Positions 55,901 through 64,000 of a stretch of 64,000 nt of DNA are shown here, in pieces (the first letter of the stretch is position 1; the number at the start of each line of letters is the position of its first letter). The notes beneath the pieces were generated by a model. It saw only the letters and a program-made list of their open reading frames with translations, was not told where the DNA came from and did not search any database. The position numbers and the translations under genes were made by a program. The stretch covers positions 4,030,001 through 4,094,000 of the forward strand of contig OY294051.1 of NCBI GenBank assembly GCA_958510825.1. Reading direction: 5' to 3'. The DNA comes from Brachypterus glaber (lineage: Eukaryota; Arthropoda; Insecta; Coleoptera; Kateretidae).

Positions 55901-56891
55901 TTGGTTTTAGAATGTTTTTTTTTTAACTGGATACTTACTGATTTGGAATTTTGACTTCTTTCCAAGGAACTGGCTTTGTTATTAAAGTTTCCATTTTCGT
56001 TGGCATTTGGATCTGAATTTTCATTCTGTGGATTGACTTTTGATCCGAACAATCGTTCATGTGCAGATCTCCTAGAAAATGACACAGAATTCTTTATTAT
56101 TAAATAAATATCGGAAAAAAGAAAAATTTCTATAGTCAAATACCTGTTTTATTAAGGTCAAGTTAAAAAGGTAGGCGGGGAAACTGTTAGAAATGAAAAG
56201 TAACAAATATAGCTGACATCTAGTTTGATAAATTCTTGTATTCAACGATAGTTAATAGTATATTAAAGTACTAGCTAGTTTCATAACATTCGTACACTAC
56301 TACCCGTACTATTCCGTTGCCAAAGAACACGCAAAATGCGTGTGAATATAAGCAAAATAGAAAAAAATCCATTTAAAGGAAAATTATTTAGGTTCCTTAC
56401 CCATTAGGTATCTTCGTTGGAGTGGTCTGTACACCCATCGGCTTAGCAGCTCTATCCACCCTTGGCGGTAGCTCAGGCACCGTACCATATACCACCTCTT
56501 TATTCTGTCCCATTTGCTCATTACTTATACTATGCCCTTTGGAATGATTGTATGGCCCATGTAGGCTACTCGTCTGTCTTTTGTGCTGCATATTTCTCCC
56601 ATCTCCATTAAATTCAGCTCTTCTATCAGGCGAAGTATAGTCCCGTCCGTTGGGAGGTCCAAAATCATTCCTGGTATCCATTTTGGGATAGTCTGGTTTT
56701 TGATATTCGGTCGAATAAATCCCGCTTTTGCTGTAGGGACTTTGGGGATCGATGGAGGAAGATATATCCGGATTTGAAAGGGTGTAGGTTGGATCTTTTG
56801 TTAGGGGAGTGTCGGGAGGTGAGGTTTGGATGTCGGTGTTGGAGTTTGTTGGGTTGTTGCTCCTGAAGCCGTATTGGGAGTCGTAATTTGG
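40745..56891 (-). CDS. pyd: Polychaetoid (ZO-1/TJP family scaffold), C-terminal half, nine exons
   Basis: Nine exons join to 3,555 coding bases, 1,184 residues plus stop, with every junction in phase and GT..AG at each intron. Polychaetoid is the insect ZO-1 homologue, a MAGUK scaffold at cell junctions in epithelia. The window holds the region after the guanylate-kinase domain. Residues 1-557 are a disordered linker, with an SH3-ligand-like PELPPRVDRAAKP at about 145 and PVPPPKPKNYKPP at about 400. Residues 558-1050 hold an expanded YQDR repeat array. Residues about 1060-1184 form the ZU5 domain (YVDSGGAKLVNEYWGVSL, IYFVVSDPRL, ETMLSPLVMCGPQG, EFLKPVILNIPH, final VDHF). The PDZ, SH3 and kinase-like exons are not in the window. 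The first base shown is simply the acceptor of the most upstream exon visible. Confidence 0.93.
41007..41151. mobile_element. piggyBac-like MITE, copy 3, in a pyd intron
   Basis: It begins GGCATATCCAGAGGCTTGCA and is nearly palindromic. TTAA is on the left (41003-41006) and TTAC on the right. Related to 4700-4846. Confidence 0.8.
41600..41641 (-). CDS. pyd: pyd 42-bp microexon-like ZU5 exon
   Basis: The acceptor CCACAG precedes 41641 and the donor GTAAGG follows 41600. It encodes ETMLSPLVMCGPQ, bounded by split glycine codons. This sequence is a hallmark of the ZO-1/polychaetoid ZU5 domain. At 42 bp it is the smallest exon here and easy for gene finders to miss. Confidence 0.92.
42049..42191. 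mobile_element. 143-bp MITE in a pyd intron
   Basis: The inverted termini are ACTGTCCGACCACGTAACCT and AGGTTACATAGTCGGACAGT. No target duplication is certain. Confidence 0.7.
42405..42656. mobile_element. hAT-like palindromic MITE, CAACGAACTAATAAC family, copy 2
   Basis: The termini are CAACGAACTAATAAC and GTTATTAGTTCGTTG. The flanks GTACATGA (42397-42404) and GTACATAA (42657-42664) match at 7 of 8 positions. The centre AACAGTTACTGGTAACTG is palindromic. Partner of 38018-38271. Confidence 0.87.
44214..44761. mobile_element. hAT-like non-autonomous element, copy 2
   Basis: Same family and orientation as 26800-27346. It starts CAAAGAACTTTTACCTAAAG, with flanks CGGATAGG (44206-44213) and CGGATAGC (44762-44769), 7 of 8 matching. 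Confidence 0.9.
45100..45584. mobile_element. Tc1/mariner-type MITE 14 bp inside a pyd splice donor
   Basis: The ends are CCGTAATTTGGGGT and ACCCCAATTTACGG, flanked by TA (45098-45099 and 45585-45586). Only 14 bp separate the right TA from the last exonic base (45601). Inside, ACTAGATCTAGGTCTT and its exact complement form a 16-bp-stem hairpin (about 45218-45270). Confidence 0.85.
45601..47258 (-). CDS. pyd: pyd large exon: YQDR repeat array and start of ZU5
   Basis: The acceptor TTTTAAAG ends at 47259. The donor at 45600-45599 is GTAATT, a weak match to consensus. The exon encodes 553 residues. An opening basic stretch (FLRKLSFRRKNKDKDKDKDK) is followed by about 17 short units of the type IYQDRESVQRE. 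These include five near-identical 14-residue units (KQLIYQDRNSVQRE), which at DNA level are a 42-bp tandem repeat. Then come five longer units of about 21 residues (KLYQDFREVRKDISRLPDN). The last 60 residues begin the ZU5 domain. Open frames on the other strand (46259-46657) only mirror the repeats. The exon recurs after the gap at 60447-62104. Confidence 0.93.
46435..46645. repeat. 42-bp coding minisatellite inside pyd
   Basis: About five tandem units each encode KQLIYQDRNSVQRE with a few synonymous or N/D changes. Unit-to-unit identity is much higher than among the rest of the YQDR units, so this part expanded most recently. Confidence 0.9.
47617..48319. mobile_element. Tc1/mariner-type element with long TIRs, in a pyd intron
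   Basis: The ends CAGGGTGATCAATAACTGGC and their complement at 48300-48319 are flanked by TA. The arms extend over at least 85 bp (ATTTAAGAGGTGATTCT and CAATAAAGGTTGGTCC). The middle (about 47828-47990) is homologous to 24931-25075. No transposase. Confidence 0.85.
48570..49083. mobile_element. Inverted-repeat element with CACTTTACACGGAGCAA ends
   Basis: The termini CACTTTACACGGAGCAATTT and their complement continue inward through AAGTTTGATGCTATGC, about 50 bp of TIR. Short frames at 48588-48791 and 48887-49177 come from these arms. No clear target duplication. Confidence 0.75.
49628..50350. mobile_element. 723-bp palindromic Tc1/mariner-type element
   Basis: The ends are CAGTGCGGTCCAAAAGTCAC and GTGACTTTTGGACCGCTCTG, with TA on both sides. 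The arms of about 250-300 bp pair along most of their length. No coding content. It resembles the 20994-21802 element in design but not in sequence beyond CAGTGCG. Confidence 0.88.
50353..51400. other. Gene-free part of a pyd intron
   Basis: AT-rich, with no coding or repeat structure recognised. Confidence 0.4.
51527..51655 (+). pseudogene. N-terminal fragment of a Crypton/KIAA1958-like tyrosine recombinase
   Basis: The 42-residue frame starts MIEEEYMVYTPTNLSEIA and ends LPSKSRKVYDLAYEKNLK. The phrase LPSKSRxxYxxAYxxF is characteristic of the start of Crypton-derived recombinase-like proteins (KIAA1958/ZMYM group), which are abundant in insect genomes. Only this first part is present: a stop follows at once and no catalytic region is found downstream. 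The upstream 120 bp (from about 51395) look like a 5' leader. It lies on the plus strand within a pyd intron. Probably a truncated copy. Family assignment rests on memory of the motif. Confidence 0.5.
51797..51913. mobile_element. 117-bp palindromic MITE
   Basis: The arms TTTCACTTAGAGAAAATGTG and the mirrored side around 51890-51913 pair. The inner stem is TTTTTACTCGTCTGTAG with CTACAGACTAGTAAAAA. Confidence 0.7.
52243..52399 (-). CDS. pyd: pyd linker exon
   Basis: Acceptor CTTCAG before 52399, donor GTAAGT after 52243. It encodes NMVHPHENPYSLDHHGGDIL through FELYRKPVGHNM. Both ends are split codons that fit the neighbours (Ser on entry, Arg on exit). Confidence 0.88.
52721..53107 (+). repeat. 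Hairpin-rich dispersed repeat, copy 2
   Basis: Same orientation and about 90% similar to 14788-15202, including both hairpins. In the second hairpin the loop differs (TGTATGAAAAA), and one stem base has changed. Confidence 0.75.
53293..53488 (-). CDS. pyd: pyd linker exon
   Basis: Acceptor TTTTAG before 53488, donor GTAAGT after 53293. It encodes DHRNQNMNMSQQHNYYYN through RSEITSI plus one base. The text is Tyr/Pro/Gln-rich and disordered, typical of the ZO-1 tail. Confidence 0.88.
53560..54264 (-). repeat. Dispersed 0.7-kb repeat with GC-rich terminal hairpin, copy 2
   Basis: Inverted relative of 17052-17749, with the hairpin end at the left (53560-53690) and CAGTCGTAG at the right. The body is well conserved over its full length. 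Confidence 0.75.
54397..54913 (-). CDS. pyd: pyd linker exon with proline-rich segment
   Basis: Acceptor TTTTTAG before 54913, donor GTATGT after 54397. It encodes HGSKMDLKYGLPPGDHTM through KSHSNPV. It includes the Ser/Arg-rich SSPRNSREMEKEGSPM and a proline-rich KPVPPPKPKNYKPPF, a possible SH3 or WW ligand. Entry completes an Arg codon; exit is in phase 0. Confidence 0.9.
55025..55170 (+). CDS. Candidate internal exon with a CxxC..H-type zinc finger, antisense to pyd
   Basis: The 146-bp segment lies on the plus strand inside a pyd intron. It is bounded by GGTTGCCTAG on the left and ATG|GTAAGC on the right, and is open in one frame throughout. It encodes YNVTGHKIHAVTTERY, then NCPVCEASFYFQNDDVWG and VPEYEEHIHM. 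CPVC followed 22 residues later by H-x-H resembles a C2H2-type finger. Codon use is more GC-rich than the surrounding intron. I do not recognise the protein. It may belong to a nested gene or be a gene fragment carried by a transposon. No partner exon was identified. Confidence 0.45.
55585..55763 (-). CDS. pyd: pyd linker exon
   Basis: Acceptor CTTTTAG before 55763, donor GTAACA after 55585. It encodes DSLSSYDSFNKQSNPRIG through SASKYGPAGQRWDQQNSH plus two bases of an Arg codon. Confidence 0.88.
55939..56071 (-). CDS. pyd: pyd linker exon (SAHERLFG motif)
   Basis: Acceptor TTCTAG before 56071, donor GTAAGT after 55939. It encodes RSAHERLFGSKVNPQNEN through SLERSQNSKS. The SAHERLFG phrase is, as far as I recall, conserved among insect polychaetoid proteins. 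Confidence 0.88.
56401..56891 (-). CDS. pyd: pyd linker exon, most upstream exon visible
   Basis: Acceptor TTTTCTGTTTTCAG before 56891 (phase 0), donor GTAAGG after 56401. It encodes PNYDSQYGFRSNNPTN through PELPPRVDRAAKPMGVQ and ends PTKIPNG. The upstream part is only open in this frame; overlapping frames of similar length are shadows. The preceding exon must lie beyond 57,935. Confidence 0.9.
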
Positions 56892-57212
56892 CTGAAAACA
56901 GAAAAAAAATAAAACACATAGAAAAAATTATTACAAATTATTACATTCTTTCTATAAAATAATATTATTTTTGTTTTGACGGATGTCAAAAGTGGCTTCC
57001 GTTTAGGCAGTTGTAGTTTTATGAAATAGTTTAATTTGAGTGGGGCTACGGTGCGCATCAGGTCCACAAAAATGAACTATATTTTTGCACTGATTTCTGG
57101 TTTTATTACTAAAACTTACTGTCTTGAATATAATTAGGTGCGGAAAATCCAGTTTTTTTGTTAGAATATATAGCAAAAGCGAGCAAAAGATTGTTAAAAT
57201 ACTCACGAATTT

Positions 57213-57375
57213 CTGTTTGGTTTTTTTAATGGGGGCGTTGGTTTATGTTAACAATGGTTTGGTTTGGTAGTTTGCTGGTTTGGTGTTTTTTTTTTCTAAT
57301 GGGAGGCGTTGGTTTACGTTAACAATGGTTTGGTTTGATAGTTTGCTGGTTTGGTGTTTTTTTTTTAATGGAAGG
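57213..57375. repeat. Two tandem units of about 80 bp in a pyd intron
   Basis: The phrase GTTAACAATGGTTTGGTTTG recurs at about 57247 and 57318, each followed by TAGTTTGCTGGTTTGGTGTT and a poly-T/AATGG segment. Confidence 0.85.
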
Positions 57376-57935
57376 CATTTTTCAGGTACGATATTTCAGG
57401 ATTTAGGCGATATATTTTAAGAATCAGATGAATATTCCGCAATTTTTTTTTACGAAAATACTATTAAAAGCGAGTACTTTTAGCCAATTAAAAAAAACTG
57501 TTAGCTCGCAAAGAAAAAAGTAGACATTTTTGTAAAATTCTGCAAAAGAATGTAACACCTTAAAATAATTTTTGGCATACGTCAAAACAAAAATGAGAAA
57601 ATCAGTGCGCATGCGCTGGATTCTTCTCATTACTGCGGTGAGTGAATCGTGAAATTACTACGATATAAAATCCTAACCTAAAGTTTATTTTTTCAAGGTA
57701 TAGTTATTTTAAATTTGCCGCTAAATACTCCACAAAGTCCTATTTACACTGAAGCATGTGGCTTGTTTTGAATGTCAACATAACCAAAATTTATAATTTT
57801 TGTTTACTTACTTTGTTTTTATGATGTTTTGATGTAAAAAAAGAGAATTGATAAAGCTGTTGCTAAAAACACTTTTGTATTCCTGTAGAAACAAAATTTG
57901 CTTATAAAATCGCATTTATTCCAATAATTTAGAGG

Positions 57936-58135
57936 NNNNNNNNNNNNNNNNNNNNNNNNNNNNNNNNNNNNNNNNNNNNNNNNNNNNNNNNNNNNNNNNN
58001 NNNNNNNNNNNNNNNNNNNNNNNNNNNNNNNNNNNNNNNNNNNNNNNNNNNNNNNNNNNNNNNNNNNNNNNNNNNNNNNNNNNNNNNNNNNNNNNNNNNN
58101 NNNNNNNNNNNNNNNNNNNNNNNNNNNNNNNNNNN
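57936..58135. other. Assembly gap of exactly 200 N
   Basis: The run is exactly 200 bases of N, a placeholder length used by scaffolding programs, so its size says nothing about real distance. It separates the pyd linker exons from a second copy of sequence already seen at 43290-49154. Confidence 0.98.
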
Positions 58136-59059
58136 AATTTCTCATCTTGGAGCAACAAGGGTTATCTGCACCTGTTTTTTGAGTTTATGTGGGATAAGTC
58201 TGCATTTTCGTAAATAAATACATTTTTATATCGATTTATTGTGTTATTTATCTTGATTATGTTTCATAAGACATACAAAAACTTTAATTAATTGATATAT
58301 AATTACTTTTGTAGTTATATTTTCTTCCAAACTTGATTTAAAAGTCACCGTATACGCGTAGTCAACAAGTAAATTTTCATTTAAATATAACTGTGTTTTT
58401 CTTTTAATTTGAGAATCGTACTATTTTTTTTTTAAGAATAAAATCGTTTTATTATTTTTTTTTAATTTAGTTTAATTATACGACCATTGCATTGCTTTGT
58501 ACTTTGAGTGCACTATTTGATTTAAAAATAAAAAAAGATTTTTTTTTTTTACTTTAATAGTTATAAAGACTCTATTTTAAGTTAAATAATGTAGGTTATT
58601 TATAACGGATTTGCCTCTAGGTCTGGTGGCCCAAAATGGGTTAAGACCTAGATCAAGTGTCCCCAGGCCTCATATCTTTAAAAAAAGGCATGGCTTTTAG
58701 AAGTACAAGGAAATATTTATTTTGCGACAATTGTGGCCTGTATCTTTAAAAGACATGTCAATTTTCTAGTATTGGTACTAGGTCGTACCGATTTTGATAT
58801 TTTTATTAATTTATTAAACAATTTCTGTGTATTGTGTATTACCCAGATGTTCCGGCTTTATGTAAAAATTTGTTTAACATTATTAAAAAACCTTAAAATA
58901 GAAGTGAAATCGTTTTCATACTTCCTTAAATAGATAAATCAAAAAAGGTTAATAATTTAACGTATTTACGTTAGTCTTGGTTAAAAACTGAATTAAATTT
59001 TTATTGATGGTTAACCATCTAAAATATGAGATTTTTGAGTGATGTACTTTACGGATAGG

Positions 59060-59607
59060 CAAAGAACTTTTACCTAAAGAAGTAATTTCAGACCAATGTT
59101 TATGAATGTGTCATCTTTTTGTTTGTTTATTTACTAACAGAAACGCGATCAGCTTTGTGGTGTAAAATGCAGATGTCGCTAGTCGACTTTCAGGCTACCT
59201 AGTAGCGATGTTGCGTAGTTTCCACCTTATCATGAATTCAAATCATTATACTTAAATTAAAAATGTAAAAAACTTTATTGTGTATACTATAATTATGTTT
59301 AATAATATAGTATATTTAAATCTATTAAAATTAAACGACTAGTTCATATAAAACTCATACAGAACTAAGGTTTATTAAAATTTACAATAAAATATCCAAA
59401 GTATATGTTTCCAATCGGCAACACTGTACCCCTGTCAGTCATTTTACGACATTAGACTGTGAGTTTACACATTCTTTCTCTCTGTTTACGCGTACTAAGT
59501 GTAAACAATAGTCACTCCCCACCAGCCCCTCACCGTAGTTGGTTCACGCTTCAAACAAAGCATACGGTAGATTTCATCATGCACCTTCTTGAGGTAAAAG
59601 TTCTTTG
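59060..59607. mobile_element. hAT-like non-autonomous element, in the duplicated block
   Basis: Copy of 44214-44761 at offset 14,846, including the same imperfect 8-bp flanks. Confidence 0.9.
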
Positions 59608-59945
59608 CGGATAGCCCATTTAAATTTTAAAAATATAATAAAAATAAAAACACTTAAAACAATAATATGAAATTGCTTTTATATCTCACTTTTGCAGTGA
59701 ACGTTCGACACCCTAAAGTTGAGGACATTTCTGTTAATTCGGAAATTAAGATTAAGATTTCACATAAAGAAGTACCTATTATGAAGCAGTGCGATGAAGT
59801 GTTAATAAAAAAATGTTAATAAAAAACCAAGTACCAAAAAATGCTAATAAAAACCCAAACACCAAGAAATGTCAGTTATAACTAAACTTTGCTGCATAAA
59901 AATCTATTATTCTACCTTCAATATCATAACAGTAAGAAATGGATA

Positions 59946-60430
59946 CCGTAATTTGGGGTAAATGTGACCAGTTGAAGGTAAATCATAACAAAAAGCAAAA
60001 TGGCATAGTACCGTTTCTGAAGTTATTGCCATTTTCAGTTAGAAATTTCTATCTAGGGTCACTAGATCTAGGTCTTAAGTTAGCAAGACAAACTCAAGAC
60101 CTAGATCTAGTTTGCCTAATCCTAACTAATCCTTTTTTTAATTAGTTCGTAGGAAAAAATTGAAATATAAGTTTTACGTCGAATATACTAAAAATTTCGA
60201 CATTAATCGTTCTGAAGCATTATGTACTGGAACAGGTCCTCTCCATATTTTAATAAAATCGGGCCAGTAATAAGAAAACTCTAGAACGGGAATCGATCTA
60301 TTTGAAAAAGATATGTATATTTAGTAAATAATATTAAATTAAGCTTTCCCAATGATTATATAGTTTTTTTTTTGTTATGAATCAACCTAAAATAATTTGA
60401 GCCTCAATTTTGATTCACCCCAATTTACGG
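59946..60430. mobile_element. Tc1/mariner-type MITE, in the duplicated block
   Basis: Copy of 45100-45584 at offset 14,846, again 14 bp from the copied splice donor. Confidence 0.88.
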
Positions 60431-60446
60431 TAATAATTCCAATTAC

Positions 60447-62104
60447 CATTTTCGAGATCCAGAGGTGGTGCATTAGCATTATTCTTTGTCAGTCTGGGGT
60501 CTGAAACCACGAAATAAATCTCCCTGCTTTCCCCATTCGGGATGGCTCCTTCGGGAACTTCCAGAGAGACTCCCCAATACTCATTCACCAACTTCGCCCC
60601 ACCAGAATCTACATACGCCGAAGTAATGTCTCTCTTACTAGCTTTCGTGAAATCTTTCAAGTTTTTATGTACAGCATCCGTAGGTTTTTTCGTTTCGTTT
60701 GTAATTTGCATCTTTTTGACCTCTTCGCGAAGTTTTTGGAAGTCTTGGTACAACTTCTGATCATCTTCTGGGTTCTTATTTATGTCTTGACTAGGAGAAT
60801 CCCGTTCGAGTTGTAGCTTTTTAACTTCTTCTCTTAACTTCAAAAAGTCATCGTAGATTTTTTGGTTGTCTTGTAAATTGCTTATATCTTGCCGTACTTG
60901 ACTTAAACTTTGATATAGCTTATTATTATCTGGCAACCTAGAAATATCTTTCCTGACTTCTCTAAAACTTTGATACATTCTCTCTCTTAAACTGTTATTC
61001 CTCTGCAATTTCGATTTAATAACATCATCCTTTACTTCCCGAAAGTCTTGATATAATTTGTTATCATTCAGTCTATTCATATCCTCCCTGACTTTCTTTA
61101 AATCTTGATACAAAGTTCTTTTATCTTGATATATACTTTGTTTGTCTTGATAGACTTTTTGTTTCTCACGCATCAAACTGACTCTTTCTTGGTACAAACT
61201 TCTATCTATCTTCTCTCTATCTTGATAAATAACCTTTTCTATTTGTATAGGTTTTCCTTCGTGGTAGATAAGTTCCTTCTCTCTTTGCACGGAATCTCTG
61301 TCTTGGTAGATAAGTTGTTTCTCTCTTTGAACAGAGTTTCGGTCTTGGTAGATAAGTTGTTTCTCTCTTTGAACAGAGTTTCGGTCTTGGTAGATAAGTT
61401 GTTTCTCTCTTTGAACAGAGTTTCTGTCTTGGTAGATAAGTTGTTTCTCTCTTTGCACAGAGTTTCTGTCTTGATAGATAAGCTGTTTATCTCCTTTCGC
61501 TAAGCCTTGGGCGAGAAGGTCTTTCTCTCTTTGCAATGCCTCTTGATATAACTTCTGTTTTTCTCTATATAAAGCCTCTCTATCTTGATATATCTCCTGT
61601 TTGGTACGGTATGGAGACTCACGATCTCGGTGTACACAATTTTCTCGGTGTACAGACTCTCTATCTTGGTATATTTGTTGTTTTTCTCTGTTTAGGCTTT
61701 CTCTGTCTTGGTATATCTTATTTAATATAGATTTTCGATTAGAGTACATGTTTTCGCGGTCCTGATGATTTTGATCGCTGAACTGAACTGATTTAGGCTC
61801 ATTGGTTCGATAATCCCTGCACGCTTGATTTTCGTTGATCGCATTTTGCTGTATTTGCTGTTTTTTGCTTAGTTTAGGCGATTTATCTTTTTCTTTATCT
61901 TTGTCCTTGTCTTTGTCTTTATTTTTTCGTCTAAATGACAATTTTCTTAGGAATTTTGGTGTACTGAATCCTTCTGATTTGGTATGCTTAAATGATTGAG
62001 CTTTGGTTAGTTTGGTTTTGGGTTTAGGTGAGTTAGTTTCGCTTAATTGCTGTGCTATATTAGGCTGTGATCCGTAGAAAGCCGGTTGATCCCCTAGTTG
62101 ACCC
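60447..62104 (-). CDS. pyd: Second copy of the pyd YQDR/ZU5 exon
   Basis: Translation is identical to 45601-47258. In the gene's direction it would come before the linker exons at 56891-52243, which breaks the expected domain order, and no ZU5-completing exons follow it before those linker exons. It is most likely an assembly duplicate and should not be counted as an additional exon. Confidence 0.85.
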
Positions 62105-62462
62105 CTTTAAAATGAAAAATTTTTTGTTTAGAACCGAATACAGCGAAAAAATCTGGATAGATCCAGGTCTGTGTGAATTAGGGCCGAAATTAGGAACAAA
62201 AGCAGTAAAAAATTGAAAAATCGAAAATTTGAAGCTAAAAAAGCCTAAGGAACTGCAGGCTTGTTCTTCGTTAATTTACAAAACAATACGGCTCAAATTA
62301 GCTGTTGGGGTCCCAAGTTTTCTAGCCCTTTGACTTCTGCCCATTTTGACCTATTTGGATCAATAAAATATCTATTAAATATGGGAAAACTAAAGGATAA
62401 CAAAAATTAAAAAATGGAACATTGCCTTAAAACATATTATTTTCTACAACGAATTTATTATA

Positions 62463-63165
62463 CAGGGTGATCAATAACTGGCATGCCAAAATTTAAGAGG
62501 TGATTCTGCATACAAAAATACTAAAAAAATTCCAATAAAGGTTGGTCCGCAAATGAGCCCTAGGAGAGGTACAGGTCCCTTCAGAATTGTAATAAAAATA
62601 AGGTTTTTGATTAATAATAATAATAAATAACTCTGGTACCCTTTAAGCTAGAGCGAAGAACTTTTGCACGTATACTAGTATTAATAAGGGCAATAAGTTT
62701 ATGTTAATTTATTTTTTTGAATTTATCCAGAGGCATCCCTGGACGGAAAAATGTATTAGGCTTTTTTATGTGTACTTTTTTTGGATTTGTTGTAAAAAAT
62801 ATGGATTTCTTGAGTAAAAATACATAAAAAATGTCATATAGTGTATTATGGAGCAACTGTTTAAAAAAATGCAGTTAAGAAGTAACACCAAAAACGTTAC
62901 TTTTTAAAAGGCTATTACTCCTTTAATATTAAATTTAGGTGTTTTGGTGAAGAGTACTTTATGCTCAGTTTTAAATGAAGAATCACCCTGCAGCATCAAA
63001 ATTTTATTAATACTGTTTTTTGTCCCCAATTCAATATGTCATCTTCGAAGGGCCGTAGCTCCCTAAGGGCTCATTTTCGGACCAACCTTTATGGAAACTT
63101 TTTTTCTTATTTTTGGATGTAGAATCACCTCTTAAATTTTGGCATGGCAGTTACTGATCACCCTG
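62463..63165. mobile_element. Tc1/mariner-type element, in the duplicated block
   Basis: Copy of 47617-48319 at offset 14,846. Confidence 0.88.
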
Positions 63166-63415
63166 TATACAGAAATTATAAAGTTTGGATACATTAAAAA
63201 GTTGTAAAAAAAAAATACTTTTTTTGTCCTGTCAGAAAAAAATCAAGCTTCTTGAAACGATGAAATCGCTGACATTTAAAAGAGTTTGGCAGTACCATAC
63301 TTTCGGATCACTCGATCGATTGCGAAATAAACGAAGCTTAAGTAAATTATGACCCTTTTTACCATAAAAGTTTACTCACAATTGTGCGCCCCTGGAGTCA
63401 AAGAGCTAGACCAGC

Positions 63416-63929
63416 CACTTTACACGGAGCAATTTGTGCGCAAGTTTGATGCTATGCAAGTTTGTTGCAAGAATGATTCAGTCACTGCGATTGCCTTCAG
63501 GCAAGTTTGAGGCCATTTTCGTGCCATCAAATTATTTAGAACATGTTCTATTTTTCGGCGATTTTCACGCAAGTTTTATGGTTATTTTCGTGGTACCAAC
63601 CTGGAAAAAAGTTACTAAATCGGTTTTATTTTACTAATATAGTAGCAACTTGACATGTTAATAATTATTATTAATAATAATAGGTCGGTCTGTCTAACTA
63701 AAAAACTTCCTTAAAAAAGCAAATGCTAGGTTATGTTTTTGTCAACAAACGCAGAGACAAGTCAAAATTCTCTGGTTGGCAGCACTGTTTACCTTGCAAT
63801 ATATAGCACCAAACTTGCGTACAACTTGCTCCGTGAAAAGGCAAATCAATGTCCAATTGTCATCATGCTATATCTGGCAGCAAACTTGCATAGCATCAAA
63901 CTTGCGTACAAATTGCTCCGTGTAAAGTG
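63416..63929. mobile_element. CACTTTACACGGAGCAA inverted-repeat element, in the duplicated block
   Basis: Copy of 48570-49083 at offset 14,846. Confidence 0.8.
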
Positions 63930-64000
63930 GTCTTTAGCGCAAGAATTCACTGCTAGTATTCCCAAATTTATTGTGACAAAACATAAACAAAAATTGAGGC

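Larger units (their letters stand above)
58136..64000. repeat. Second copy of the 43290-49154 block (probable contig-overlap artefact)
   Basis: It starts at the first base after the gap and runs to the window end at a constant offset of 14,846 bp. Since contig 1 ends at 57935, a true end overlap would be 14,646 bp long and would finish near 72,781. Its contents are copies of the hAT-like element (59060-59607), the mariner-type MITE (59946-60430), the pyd exon (60447-62104) and the intron elements (62463-63165 and 63416-63929). Confidence 0.97.

Noticed and set aside
56665..56919. Minus-strand frame over the upstream pyd exon in another phase
   Set aside because: It runs through the acceptor and does not join in phase with the next exon; the chosen phase joins all nine exons.
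60447..62104. A true tandem duplication of the pyd repeat exon
   Set aside because: It starts exactly at a 200-N gap, shows no visible divergence and disrupts exon order; a contig overlap is simpler. Kept open in the findings because read depth cannot be checked here.

Overview
The window looks like a piece of an AT-rich, transposon-dense insect chromosome (a beetle or other holometabolous insect is plausible, but the order cannot be proved from this sequence). It has long introns with GT..AG boundaries, an insect-type polychaetoid/ZO-1 gene, a Tc1-like transposase remnant, a 5'-truncated LINE, a probable solo LTR and about two dozen small inverted-repeat elements (MITEs). Several MITEs have legible target-site duplications: TA for Tc1/mariner-like, TTAA for piggyBac-like, TTA for Harbinger-like and 8 bp for hAT-like. 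Nothing prokaryotic or viral was seen.

Layout. Positions 1-19,400 are gene-free, apart from possible introns of a plus-strand gene. They hold a decayed transposase (1-560), several copies of one 0.6-0.9 kb repeat family whose ends carry ACATCGGCACT (called family R here), a solo LTR nested in one R copy, a minisatellite of ACAATCATAAACAATC-like units, and many MITEs. At 19,572-20,783 lies the last coding exon of a plus-strand gene for an acidic, coiled-coil, probably nuclear protein that I do not recognise. Positions 20,994-40,570 are again repeats: an 809-bp near-perfect palindrome, a LINE 3' end with target-site duplication, a tandem duplication of about 500 bp, a 160-bp satellite of about 12 units, and a palindrome at 37.2-37.8 kb that looks like two head-to-head first exons.

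From 56,891 down to 40,745 on the minus strand, nine exons join with consistent splice sites and phases into one 1,184-residue open frame. This is the C-terminal half of polychaetoid (ZO-1/TJP family): proline-rich linker, an expanded YQDR-type repeat array, and a complete ZU5 domain ending at the stop codon. The PDZ, SH3 and guanylate-kinase exons must lie upstream, beyond a 200-N gap at 57,936-58,135.

After the gap, 58,136-64,000 repeats 43,290-49,154 at a constant offset of 14,846 bp, with no difference that I could see. The simplest explanation is an unmerged overlap between neighbouring contigs, which falsely duplicates the large repeat/ZU5 exon of polychaetoid upstream of its linker exons. 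Other points of interest are a 146-bp exon-like zinc-finger segment on the opposite strand within a polychaetoid intron, a Crypton-like tyrosine-recombinase start fragment, a 28-bp-stem hairpin with microRNA-like dimensions, and a mariner-type MITE 14 bp inside the splice donor of the ZU5 exon.
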